Assembly (NCBI RefSeq): GCF_938045595.1
Contig: NZ_CALIBB010000117.1
Location: 1 to 14,967, forward strand
DNA length: 14,967 nt
From: an uncultured Campylobacter sp.
GTDB lineage: Bacteria > Campylobacterota > Campylobacteria > Campylobacterales > Campylobacteraceae
Reading direction: 5' to 3'
In this document: positions 1 through 6,467 of the stretch, piece by piece
Layout of the letters: each line of letters opens with the position of its first letter
How positions within the stretch are numbered: position 1 is the first letter of the stretch
Made by a program: the position numbers and the translations under genes
The notes under the pieces: model-generated
Seen by the model: the letters and a program-made list of their open reading frames with translations, nothing else
What the model was told of the DNA's origin: nothing
Databases searched by the model: none

Positions 1-457
1 AGTGCTAAGCGTCGCGTAGATTTTCGCGCAAAAGACTTGGCAGAATTGGAATTTTGCTCTTTTTATGGGGCGGAATTTCACGAACGGCGTGTTTTTATAA
101 ATTTGCATCGTTTGAGCCGCTATAAATTTTACCTCCTCTCGGTCGTTAGGCACATAAATTTATTCACAAGCTTTTGGGGTTTAATCGCATTAGATAATTT
201 TAAAATTTATCGTAGCGACTTGTAGTCTATCTGCAAAATTCTAAGAATTAAAATTTTAGAACTACCTTTTAATTTCATTTTAGAATAATGTCTTGCAATT
301 TCACTCACAAACCCACTTTATATTAAAATTTTGCCGTTCAATTCCATGCCCCGTATCTTTAAAATTTAGCCGTAAAATTTGAAGCGTAAAGGCGCGCAAG
401 TAAGCAAGCTCAAAGCTTTAAGCGGCTAAGATTGCGCCTTGATTTTAAAGCGAAAAC
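1..457. other. Gene-poor leader region upstream of the membrane transferase
   Basis: No convincing gene is visible here. One plus-strand frame stays open from base 1 to a TAG at 223-225 (74 codons, running in from the left edge). Its translation is rich in F, L and R without any motif I know, so it is either chance or the tail of an unseen gene. Bases 226-457 are AT-rich and probably carry the promoter for the gene at 518. A TAGAAT at 281-286, preceded by a T-rich stretch, is a possible -10 element of the campylobacterial sigma-70 type, and no clear -35 is seen. A 7-bp inverted repeat lies at 389-440. Confidence 0.4.
389..440 (+). promoter_or_regulatory. Candidate leader hairpin before the phosphoethanolamine transferase-like gene
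   Basis: AAGGCGC (389-395) and GCGCCTT (434-440) form a perfect 7-bp inverted repeat around a 38-base loop. The loop itself contains the self-complementary AAAGCTTT. It ends 77 bases before the chosen ATG at 518, so it would lie in the 5' leader if transcription starts near the TAGAAT at 281. There is no T-tract after it, so it is not a simple terminator. A leader structure is an inference; chance is possible. Confidence 0.2.
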
Positions 458-517
458 ATGTCGCGCTACGCAGAGTGCGCGTCGTCGCGTCTCTTCGCAC
501 GAGGCAAGGAAGATAAA

Positions 518-2506
518 ATGAGAGAAAAATTTTATGTAGCGCTAGCAAATATAGGCGGACTTATGGCGCGGACGAAAGTGGGTAGGCTTATAGCGTGCTT
601 GCTTATGAAAATTGACCGCGGCTTTTTTGTCGCGCTGCGCGAACGTCCTGTATGGAGGGTATTTTGGCTTAGCACGGTGCTATGCCTGCTAGCGTGCTGG
701 GCTAAGATACATTATCAGATTAACGGCCCCATCTTTGCCTACATCGCCGAGAGCTTTCCCGCGGTATTCATCATAAATTTACTCATCTTTCACCTCTGCT
801 ATCTGCTTAGCGGCCGATTTTTTAAGCTCGTTTCGTTCGTGTTACTGGCGCTAATTGCGCTAATTGCGAGCGTGGCTTTATTTTTGATCGTAAATTTCGA
901 CTCAAGCTTCAACGTCGTGGCGATCGATGCGCTTGTGCATACCGACGCAGCCGAGATGCGCGAGTTTGTTTCGCAGTTTCTTAACCCTGCGACGATTTTA
1001 TACCTAGCGGCACTGCTTGGCTGCATCTTTGCAGCGCTAAGGGCAGGGCAGAGAAAGAAGGGGCAAACGCATAGCCGCCTAAGATTGCTGCTAGCGGCGC
1101 TTTATCTTATCTACGGGGTGATCTTTTGTGCGGATATTGCAGCCAAAGCTTCTCAGGGCAAGCAGGGCTATATAACCAAGCTATCGCAATACGTCCCGCT
1201 GGAGTTTGCCTTTACGATAAAAGACTATCTGAGCGATAAAAATTTCATCACCGATATGCACGAAGTGCAGCTCGGCTACGACGAGGCTAAGCGCACGAAC
1301 GAAAGCGTTTTAAAAGGCAGCGCAAATTCAGATCCGCAAAGCTCCGTCTCGGGCTCCGCGTCTGAAAATTCCGCTCCCGCATCAAGCGTCCAGGCGCAAA
1401 ACTCAGGCGAGACTTTAAATTCTACACCGCAAAGCCCCAGCGCGATTTCAAATTCTAAAAATCCTGAGGCCGCTACAAACCCCGCCTTGCAAAAGTCTCG
1501 CGTCAAAAATATCGTTCTAATAATAGGCGAGAGCTTGCAGCGCGGGCATATGTCGCTGTATGGATACGGCGTTAAAAATACACCGCTTTTGGAGGGTCTC
1601 GAAGCAAGCGGCAATCTGATAAAATTTAGCGATACAATCTCGCCTTACGGCACGACTAATCAGGTGCTGATGCGGCTTTTAAATTTCAGCGATTACGAAA
1701 GCGAGCGCAAAAGGGCGTGGTTTCGCAACCTTAGCATCATCGATATGTTTAAGCTAAGTGGCTACCGCACCTTTTGGATCAGCAATCAAGAGGCTTTCGG
1801 CGCGCATGCGTTAAGTGCTAAAAGCGCTGCCGATCGCGCGGATGCGGAATCTTTCCTCTCAAAGAGCAATCTTTATGAAACCGTCCGCATCAAGCCTGAC
1901 GGAGTGCTGCTTCCACTCATAAATCAGGCGAAAGCGGGGCAGGGCGAGCGAAATTTCTACGTGATCCATCTCATCGGCAGCCATATGGATTACAGCCTGC
2001 GCTATCCCGAGGGATTTGGCAAGTTTAGCGCGGCGGACGTAAAGGCAAAACTTACTTCCAAGCAGAAAGATGTCGTCGCATATTACGACAACAGCGTGCT
2101 TTACAACGATTTTGTCATAAATGAAATTTTTAAAATTTTTTCGGGTGATGACAGCCTCATCGTCTATCTTAGCGATCACGGCGAAAATTTATACGAAAAC
2201 GGACGCCTTGGGCACGGCATGGAAAGCCGCTTTACTTACGAAATTCCGCTGCTTTTTATAGCCTCGCGCGAGTTTTTGAGCGATCATGCTAAGCTGTGGC
2301 AGAGGCTAGCTGCGGCGAAAGATAAGCCTTTTATGAGCGATGATTTGGCGCATTTGCTAGCAGATATCATCGGTGTCGCGCCACTTGAGTTTGACGAGCA
2401 CAAAAGCCCGATACGAGCGGATTTCAATGCTTCGCGCAAGCGAATTGCTAACGGAGCCGATTATGACGAGAAATTAAAAAGCGCGAAGGGCTACGAGTTC
2501 GAGTAA
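518..2506 (+). CDS. Phosphoethanolamine transferase-like membrane sulfatase-fold protein
   Basis: 662 aa. Five hydrophobic segments (about residues 47-66, 78-98, 102-126, 158-176, 189-206) precede a Ser/Ala/Asn/Pro-rich linker (about 260-327) and an alkaline-phosphatase/sulfatase-fold domain. The domain starts with IGES followed by HMSLYGY; Ser339 sits where this family has its nucleophile (Thr or Ser). GSH (His489), SDHGE (Asp553, His554) and GHG (His566) match the expected metal and substrate ligands. Family members move phosphoethanolamine from phosphatidylethanolamine to lipid A, core sugars or other envelope targets, with the catalytic domain in the periplasm. The start at 518 is chosen because AAGGAAG lies just upstream. 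An in-frame ATG at 458 would add 20 residues (MSRYAECASSRLFARGKEDK) that look unlike protein and have no clear ribosome site. The linker is not usual for EptA. The acceptor cannot be told from sequence. Confidence 0.85.
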   Translation: MREKFYVALANIGGLMARTKVGRLIACLLMKIDRGFFVALRERPVWRVFWLSTVLCLLACWAKIHYQINGPIFAYIAESFPAVFIINLLIFHLCYLLSGRFFKLVSFVLLALIALIASVALFLIVNFDSSFNVVAIDALVHTDAAEMREFVSQFLNPATILYLAALLGCIFAALRAGQRKKGQTHSRLRLLLAALYLIYGVIFCADIAAKASQGKQGYITKLSQYVPLEFAFTIKDYLSDKNFITDMHEVQLGYDEAKRTNESVLKGSANSDPQSSVSGSASENSAPASSVQAQNSGETLNSTPQSPSAISNSKNPEAATNPALQKSRVKNIVLIIGESLQRGHMSLYGYGVKNTPLLEGLEASGNLIKFSDTISPYGTTNQVLMRLLNFSDYESERKRAWFRNLSIIDMFKLSGYRTFWISNQEAFGAHALSAKSAADRADAESFLSKSNLYETVRIKPDGVLLPLINQAKAGQGERNFYVIHLIGSHMDYSLRYPEGFGKFSAADVKAKLTSKQKDVVAYYDNSVLYNDFVINEIFKIFSGDDSLIVYLSDHGENLYENGRLGHGMESRFTYEIPLLFIASREFLSDHAKLWQRLAAAKDKPFMSDDLAHLLADIIGVAPLEFDEHKSPIRADFNASRKRIANGADYDEKLKSAKGYEFE

Positions 2507-2524
2507 TAGATGAGTTTTGCTTTT

Positions 2525-2554
2525 ATCCCGTTACATGCTGCATAAACGAGGGAT
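2525..2554 (+). terminator. Possible 3' hairpin after the transferase gene
   Basis: ATCCC/GGGAT (2525-2529 with 2550-2554) plus GTT/AAC (2530-2532 with 2545-2547) form a stem with a two-base GA bulge. The loop contains the small palindrome ATGC-T-GCAT. It begins 19 bases after the TAA stop and is followed by a loosely T-rich stretch without a pure T-tract. It lies in the 173-bp gap between two convergent genes, where terminators are expected. The call is weak. Confidence 0.3.
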
Positions 2555-2679
2555 TAGTATGTTCTGATTTTTGATCGATTCATCAAATTCAGATTAAATT
2601 CGCGCCACTCCACAATGGCTACGCTGATAATAAGGCGCGCAACGCTTGTTAAATTTGAGATCAAATTTATGCGCTGCGG

Positions 2680-3417
2680 CTAGCTCTCCTTTTTTACCTC
2701 ATCCATATACGAGTAAATCGTGACTTTCTGCGTCCTAAGCGCCTTTGCGACGAGCTCTACCGCACCTTTTACCTCAAAAATTCCTTTTTGCGCGAGGAAT
2801 TTTACGATACGCTTTCGATCCTCTTTCTTCATCCCCTCCACATCCAGATCGTGCGTAGCCGATGCGATCAGATCTTGGACGATATCAAGGATATTTTGCT
2901 GCGAATCGTTAGAGTTTTTTGCTTCTAAATTTACGCTGTCATTTGAGCTCGCTTCATCTAATGCCGCGTTATTGCAGCCTCCGTCGGTAAAATTTGCGCC
3001 CTGCAACTCCTTGCTATCGAGCTTTGCGTTCGGCAGAAGATTTTTTATTGCTTTGTATGCGGCCATGGCGCTTGAGGTATCGATATTTACACACAGCGCG
3101 CCTACTACTTTGCCGTTTACGGCGCGGATCAAAGAAGTCGAGGAGCGTATGAGCTTGCCGTTTTGCGCGGTGAAGTAGTAGTTTGCGGTGCAGTCGTTTT
3201 CAAAATTTTTGCTTAACAACACGTCCTTTACCAGATGATCGAAGCTTTGGCCGATCCTCCTGCCCGTCACGTCGCCTAGGACGAAAACGACGGAGCTTTG
3301 CGGCGTGCTCATATCGTGGATGACCACCTCGCAATCGCCGATCGTATTTTTAATAAGGTGCGCGGTCGGTATAAAGGTCTGCAAAAGCTGATTCAATTTG
3401 AGTTCCTTAAATTTCAT
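2680..3417 (-). CDS. YheO/DauR-family transcriptional regulator (PAS-like plus HTH)
   Basis: 245 aa. Residues about 8-125 match the YheO PAS-like ligand domain (FIP.AHLIKNTIGDCEVVIHD, then VTGRRIG and a sheet-rich stretch ending GALCVNID). Residues about 195-241 match the DauR-type helix-turn-helix, with KGIFEVKGAVELVAKAL followed by VTIYSYMDEV. A polar Asn/Ser/Asp-rich spacer (about 137-172) joins them. Known relatives include DauR, which controls D-arginine catabolism in Pseudomonas; the ligand here is unknown. The gene is divergent from the RidA/PLP-enzyme pair, so it probably controls that pair and itself. Start: the ATG at 3417 has no ribosome site before it, while AAGGA falls within codons 4-5, seven bases ahead of a TTG at codon 8 (start 3396). 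That TTG start would fit the usual N-terminus of the family. Local GC is low compared with the genes it faces. Confidence 0.85.
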   Translation of the reverse strand: MKFKELKLNQLLQTFIPTAHLIKNTIGDCEVVIHDMSTPQSSVVFVLGDVTGRRIGQSFDHLVKDVLLSKNFENDCTANYYFTAQNGKLIRSSTSLIRAVNGKVVGALCVNIDTSSAMAAYKAIKNLLPNAKLDSKELQGANFTDGGCNNAALDEASSNDSVNLEAKNSNDSQQNILDIVQDLIASATHDLDVEGMKKEDRKRIVKFLAQKGIFEVKGAVELVAKALRTQKVTIYSYMDEVKKES

Positions 3418-3537
3418 ATAAAAAAATCTATAAATTTAGATTAAATTTTAAAATTTTGTAAATTTATAGAAATAGTTATATATTTTTAATAAATTTAGAG
3501 TAAAATTATATAAAATTTTATATGCAAAGGAGCTTAA
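3418..3537. promoter_or_regulatory. Divergent promoter gap with a 12-bp perfect inverted repeat
   Basis: This very AT-rich gap separates the regulator from ridA. TCTATAAATTTA (3427-3438) and TAAATTTATAGA (3459-3470) are exact reverse complements with a 20-base spacer, so their centres are 32 bp apart, about three helical turns. That spacing suits a dimeric or tetrameric regulator binding both halves. A second short dyad, AATCTA/TAGATT (3425-3442), overlaps the left arm. On the plus strand TATAAA (3509-3514) is a possible -10 for ridA, and AAAGGAG (3526-3532) is its ribosome site. The operator role is inferred; low sequence complexity raises the chance of accidental dyads. Confidence 0.45.
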
Positions 3538-3924
3538 ATGAAAGAAATTTATCCAACCGGTTTCGCGCCGAAAAAGGCGCATTATGCGCCGGGCATCTTA
3601 GACGACGACGGTACGCTCTACGTCTCGGGGCAGCTAAGCGTGGATCCGCGCACGGGAGCCATTGCGGAGGGTCTTGCTGAGCAGACCGCGCAGGCTCTAA
3701 ACAACGTCGCGGCAGTGCTGGCCGCCGCGGGAGCGGATAAAGGCGACGTGCGGATGTGCCGCGTCTATACGCCGGGCGTCGAGAACTGGGATGTGATCGA
3801 CGAGCAGTACGCGCTGTTTTTTGGCGCGCATAAGCCCGCTCGCGTCGTGGTGCCGACTACGGCTCTACACTTCGGTTGCCTCGTAGAGATCGAGGCCGTC
3901 GCAAAAATCAAAGAGAAAAAATAG
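3538..3924 (+). CDS. ridA: RidA-family reactive imine/enamine deaminase
   Basis: 128 aa, the usual length for the Rid (YjgF/YER057c/UK114) family. Hallmarks are LYVSGQLSVDP.TG (about 27-40), the QTAQALNNVAAVLAAAGA helix, and PARVVV (Arg102) with VEIEA (Glu117). By count these align with E. coli RidA Arg105 and Glu120, the carboxylate-binding Arg and the water-activating Glu. The usual LPKG-like segment is replaced by LHFG. RidA proteins hydrolyse 2-aminoacrylate and related imines released by PLP enzymes or amino-acid oxidases, giving 2-keto acids and ammonia. AAAGGAG lies six bases before the ATG. The stop is eight bases from the ATG of the next gene, a PLP enzyme, so the two are almost certainly co-transcribed and probably act in one pathway. 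Confidence 0.9.
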   Translation: MKEIYPTGFAPKKAHYAPGILDDDGTLYVSGQLSVDPRTGAIAEGLAEQTAQALNNVAAVLAAAGADKGDVRMCRVYTPGVENWDVIDEQYALFFGAHKPARVVVPTTALHFGCLVEIEAVAKIKEKK

Positions 3925-3932
3925 GAGCGAAA

Positions 3933-5018
3933 ATGAGCGATTTCATCTGCACGGGCTGCGGCAAGCACGCGCCCATCGATACTTTGAGCTATAAATGCGA
4001 CTGCGGCGGGCTGTATAAACTAAACTCCGATGCGCTTAAATTTAACCCCGCGCTCGTAGATCAAAGTGAGTTTAGCATCTTTAGATACCGCAGGTTTATG
4101 GGTATCGATACGGCTAAATTTAGAGAAATTTCGATGGGCGAGGGGCTTACGGCGAGCGTGGAATTCGGCGAAGACCTCTATCTCAAGCTTGATTACGCGA
4201 TGCCTACGCTTTCGTTTAAAGACCGCGGCGCGGCGGTTTTAGTGCTGCATGCTAAAAATATCGGCGTGAAAAAGGTGCTGCAAGACTCCAGCGGCAACGC
4301 GGGCAACGCCGTGGCGGCGTACTGCGCTCGCGCGGGCATCGAGTGCGAAATTTACGTCCCGAAGGGCACGTCACCTAAAAAGATCGATATGATCAAAAGC
4401 CACGGCGCGCACGTCACGGTCTTTGACGGCAGCCGCGACGAGACGGCGGACGCGTGCCGCAAAAAGGCTGCGCAGGAGCAGATCTATTACGCCAATCACG
4501 TTTATAATCCGATCTTTTACGAGGGCACGAAGAGCTATATTTATGAGATCTACGAGCAGCTGGGCAGGGTGCCGCGCAATATCTTTATCCCCGTGGGCAA
4601 CGGCACGCTACTGCTGGGCGCTCAAGCGGCGCTGGGCGAGCTATATGAGGGCGGTCTTATCGAGGCGCTGCCAAAAATTTTCATCGTTCAGGGCGAGCGT
4701 TGCGCTCCGCTTTTTGACGCTAAAGGTGCGGCGCGCGAGATCAAGCCGCAGCCGACGCTAGCGGAGGGCATCGCGATCGCAAGACCGATGCGCGCGGGTG
4801 AAATTCTTGGCTCAAGCTACGCGGGCGAACGAGAGGTGATCTTGGCGAGCGAGAGCGACATACTGCCTGCCAGAGCGGCGCTTGCACGCGGCGGATTTTA
4901 CGTCGAGCATACGACCGCGGCTACTTATGCGGCATATCTGCGCTACAAAGAAAGCCGCGATCTGCAAGGAGATAGCATTATCCCGCTTTGCGGCGCGGGG
5001 CTGAAGAGCGATCATTAA
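3933..5018 (+). CDS. Threonine synthase-like PLP enzyme with N-terminal zinc ribbon
   Basis: 361 aa. A zinc-ribbon-like start (Cys6, Cys9, Cys22, Cys24) leads into a fold-type II PLP domain. PTLSFKDRGA holds the Schiff-base Lys96. SSGNAGNA (119-126) is the substrate carboxylate loop, and IPVGNGT (219-225) is a likely PLP-phosphate loop. The family includes short archaeal-type threonine synthases, cysteate synthase and related beta-replacing or eliminating enzymes. Campylobacters, as I recall, already have a longer, different ThrC for threonine synthesis, so this may be a catabolic or specialised paralogue. Pairing with RidA suggests it releases an enamine/imine intermediate. The start is set by AGGAG overlapping the ridA stop; an upstream in-frame ATG at 3876 lies inside ridA and is rejected. 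GC is high, about 67% in one sampled line. The true substrate is unknown. Confidence 0.8.
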   Translation: MSDFICTGCGKHAPIDTLSYKCDCGGLYKLNSDALKFNPALVDQSEFSIFRYRRFMGIDTAKFREISMGEGLTASVEFGEDLYLKLDYAMPTLSFKDRGAAVLVLHAKNIGVKKVLQDSSGNAGNAVAAYCARAGIECEIYVPKGTSPKKIDMIKSHGAHVTVFDGSRDETADACRKKAAQEQIYYANHVYNPIFYEGTKSYIYEIYEQLGRVPRNIFIPVGNGTLLLGAQAALGELYEGGLIEALPKIFIVQGERCAPLFDAKGAAREIKPQPTLAEGIAIARPMRAGEILGSSYAGEREVILASESDILPARAALARGGFYVEHTTAATYAAYLRYKESRDLQGDSIIPLCGAGLKSDH

Positions 5019-5435
5019 ATTTAAACGCTCGGCGTGGAATTTATGCGGCTAGCTAGCGGCGAGGAATTTAAAGTTTTCGCCGTTTTAAATTTAGCGAGTT
5101 TGTGAGTTTGTTTTTGGTGAAATTTTAAAAATTTAACGACGCGTAGGCTTTTAAATTTAAATTTGCACCTAAGCGTGGGAATACCTTTTTGTTTGTGGTG
5201 TGATATGGCGATAGGTGATACAGCGCATTTTATGGGCGACTTTGCCGTCAGTTGGATTTGTAAAATTTATCTACGATAACTGGGCAGTCGCCCTTTAAAT
5301 TTAAAAATACGATCAAAATTTTATAAAAACTAATCTGCAAGGTGCGGCGCTATCTACCCATTTCGTTTATAAAATTTAGCCATTTTTATCGCTCTTGGGA
5401 AGCGACCTTCTACGCAGAGGATCAAATTTGCGCGG
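5019..5435. other. 417-bp convergent gap, no gene seen
   Basis: Both flanking genes end here, so no promoter is needed, yet the gap is long. No reading frame with a ribosome site or recognisable translation was found. It is a patchwork of AT-rich AAATTT words and GC-richer islands. The main feature is the structured palindrome at 5234-5293. A weaker imperfect repeat pairs 5214-5226 (GGTGATACAGCGC) with 5347-5358 (GCGCTATCTACC), which would enclose that palindrome. Confidence 0.5.
5234..5293. repeat. Nested imperfect palindrome, candidate structured RNA or terminator
   Basis: GGGCGACT (5234-5241) pairs perfectly with AGTCGCCC (5286-5293). Inside, GCC (5244-5246) pairs with GGC (5283-5285) and CAGTT (5249-5253) with AACTG (5278-5282), separated by two-base bulges on the left arm and closed by a 24-base AT-rich loop. 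That is 16 base pairs in about 60 bases. On the plus strand it is followed by TTTAAATTTAAAAA. It could be a bidirectional terminator for the convergent genes, a small RNA or a mobile palindromic element. The pairing is seen directly; the function is not. Confidence 0.4.
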
Positions 5436-5984
5436 CTATTTCGAGTTTTCTTTAGCGATGCGCGTAAGCTTAAGCACGAATTCGCTTTTTGCCGCAGTAT
5501 AGGCGTCGCGGTCGAACTCGAATCGCTTGCAAAGCTCTAATTTAAGCGCCTCGTACCGCTCGGCGATATCCGCATTCGCCCGCAAAAAATCTCTAAAAAA
5601 TATCTCGTCCGCATCGCCGAAATTTCGTAGATGTACGTGAAAAACGCGCTCGGCAAATCCCGCTTCGGTGTAGCCCTTATTTAGGCTGCAGCGGCTCCCC
5701 TTTTCGCTCATTAGCAGATAGCCCGCGTCTATCAGGCGCTGTTTGGCGGCGGCAATATCCGAGCATTCGATCAAAATATCTACGATCGGCTTCGCCCAGA
5801 TCCCGCTTACCGCAGTGCTGCCGATATGGTGGATCTTGATCTTGCCATGATCTTGCAGCAGGCCGCTCAGAATTTCGCGCTCCTGCCTAAAGTATTCGCC
5901 CCAGCGCGGATCGTGCGGCACGAGACGTATCGGAAAGAGCCGCCACAGCTCCTGCAGGCTCATCGAAAGGAGTTTGTTGCTCAT
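5436..5984 (-). CDS. GrpB/UPF0157 family protein (nucleotidyltransferase-like)
   Basis: 182 aa, typical of the family. The core is HHIGSTAVSGIWAKPIVDI (about 52-70), where GSTAV and the following Asp resemble a nucleotidyltransferase GS...D site, and AERVFHVHLR (111-120). The C-terminus AYTAAKSEFV is also typical. The N-terminal LVPHDPRWGEYF is characteristic too, as in LVPYDPxWPxxF of relatives. The biochemical role of the family is not established; some members are annotated as dephospho-CoA kinase-linked or nucleotidyltransferases. The chosen ATG has GGAG (5991-5994) six bases upstream. The frame extends further back, but that extension runs into the tRNA gene and is rejected. It lies just downstream of the tRNA on the same strand, a common place for acquired genes, though no integrase is present. 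Confidence 0.85.
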   Translation of the reverse strand: MSNKLLSMSLQELWRLFPIRLVPHDPRWGEYFRQEREILSGLLQDHGKIKIHHIGSTAVSGIWAKPIVDILIECSDIAAAKQRLIDAGYLLMSEKGSRCSLNKGYTEAGFAERVFHVHLRNFGDADEIFFRDFLRANADIAERYEALKLELCKRFEFDRDAYTAAKSEFVLKLTRIAKENSK

Positions 5985-6019
5985 CTTAACTCCAAAATAT
6001 TGGGTGAAATTTGAATGAA

Positions 6020-6107
6020 TGGCGGGTAGATAGGGATTCGAACCCCAGAAGGCTGACGCCTTACGCGCTTTCGAGGCGCGCTCCTTCGACCGCTCGGACA
6101 TCTACCC
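6020..6107 (-). tRNA. tRNA-Ser, anticodon CGA (reads UCG)
   Basis: 88 bases including an encoded CCA. On the minus strand the acceptor GGGTAGA pairs perfectly with TCTACCC, followed by discriminator G and CCA. The D arm uses TCC/GGA. The anticodon stem CGCGC/GCGCG encloses the loop CTCGAAA, giving anticodon CGA at 6071-6073. A long variable arm (AAGGC/GCCTT) marks a class II tRNA, as expected for serine. The T arm is TGGGG-TTCGAAT-CCCTA with one G-T pair. Confidence 0.96.
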
Positions 6108-6467
6108 GAATGAAAATGTAATTTAAGCCAAAAATGGCTTAATAACAGATTTAAAAATGAAATTCCGCGTGAAATTTCGCCTAATTTTGCGGGCGGGGGT
6201 TGAAATTTAACGGCGCAAATTTAGATTTCGTTTTAAATCCATGGCTTAAGGTACGGCGCGGTGCGCTTTGGGCATAAAATTTATTTTCGCGCGCGTAGTT
6301 TTGGGCTTTGGGCACGGAATTTTACCGCTTTATGGATGAAATTTTATAAAGCAGCGGCGTTTTACTCTCTGCGCGGCTTTTGCGAGTAAGGAATTTTAGC
6401 ATCTCGCGGGCAAATTTTATCGCGGCGGCGAAAAATCACTCGCCGTTTATAAATTTCATGTGCCGCC
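6108..6467. other. 360-bp gap upstream of tRNA-Ser, no gene seen
   Basis: No supported reading frame. It holds a perfect 8-bp hairpin at 6123-6142 close to the tRNA, and a 6-bp hairpin CGGCGA/TCGCCG (6426-6431 with 6440-6445) some 23 bases beyond the stop of the GyrI-like gene. The second may be a weak terminator for the ispA-tkt-GyrI-like transcript, but it lacks a T-tract on the minus strand. The tRNA promoter should lie in the left end of the gap; AT-rich sequence is present but no clear -35/-10 pair stands out. Confidence 0.4.
6123..6142. repeat. Perfect 8-bp hairpin just upstream of tRNA-Ser
   Basis: TTAAGCCA (6123-6130) and TGGCTTAA (6135-6142) flank the four-base loop AAAA. It spans 16-35 bases upstream of the tRNA 5' end on the minus strand, overlapping where the tRNA promoter should be. 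It may be a terminator for upstream transcription, an operator-like dyad, or part of the promoter. No T-tract follows on the minus strand. Confidence 0.35.

Noticed and set aside
37..225. Possible short gene or 3' end of an upstream gene in the first 225 bases
   Set aside because: Open frame only, no ATG or ribosome site, and no recognisable motif. It is mentioned in the leader entry but not called.
458..517. Upstream ATG extending the membrane transferase by 20 residues
   Set aside because: No clear ribosome site before it and an R/S/A/C-rich sequence unlike a signal; the ATG at 518 has AAGGAAG correctly spaced.
4423..4761. Arg/Ala-rich frame inside the threonine synthase-like gene
   Set aside because: Alternate-frame shadow of a conserved PLP enzyme; composition is driven by GCG/CGC codons.
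5234..5293. Integron attC site
   Set aside because: Arms read GTT inward on the left and AAC on the right, the opposite of the RYYYAAC...GTTRRRY arrangement, and no integrase is present.
5985..6101. N-terminal extension of the GrpB-family gene
   Set aside because: It would translate through most of the tRNA-Ser gene; the ATG at 5984 has GGAG upstream.
5436..6107. Integrated element at tRNA-Ser
   Set aside because: No integrase, no duplicated tRNA 3' end was noticed in the following sequence, and only one ordinary gene lies next to it.
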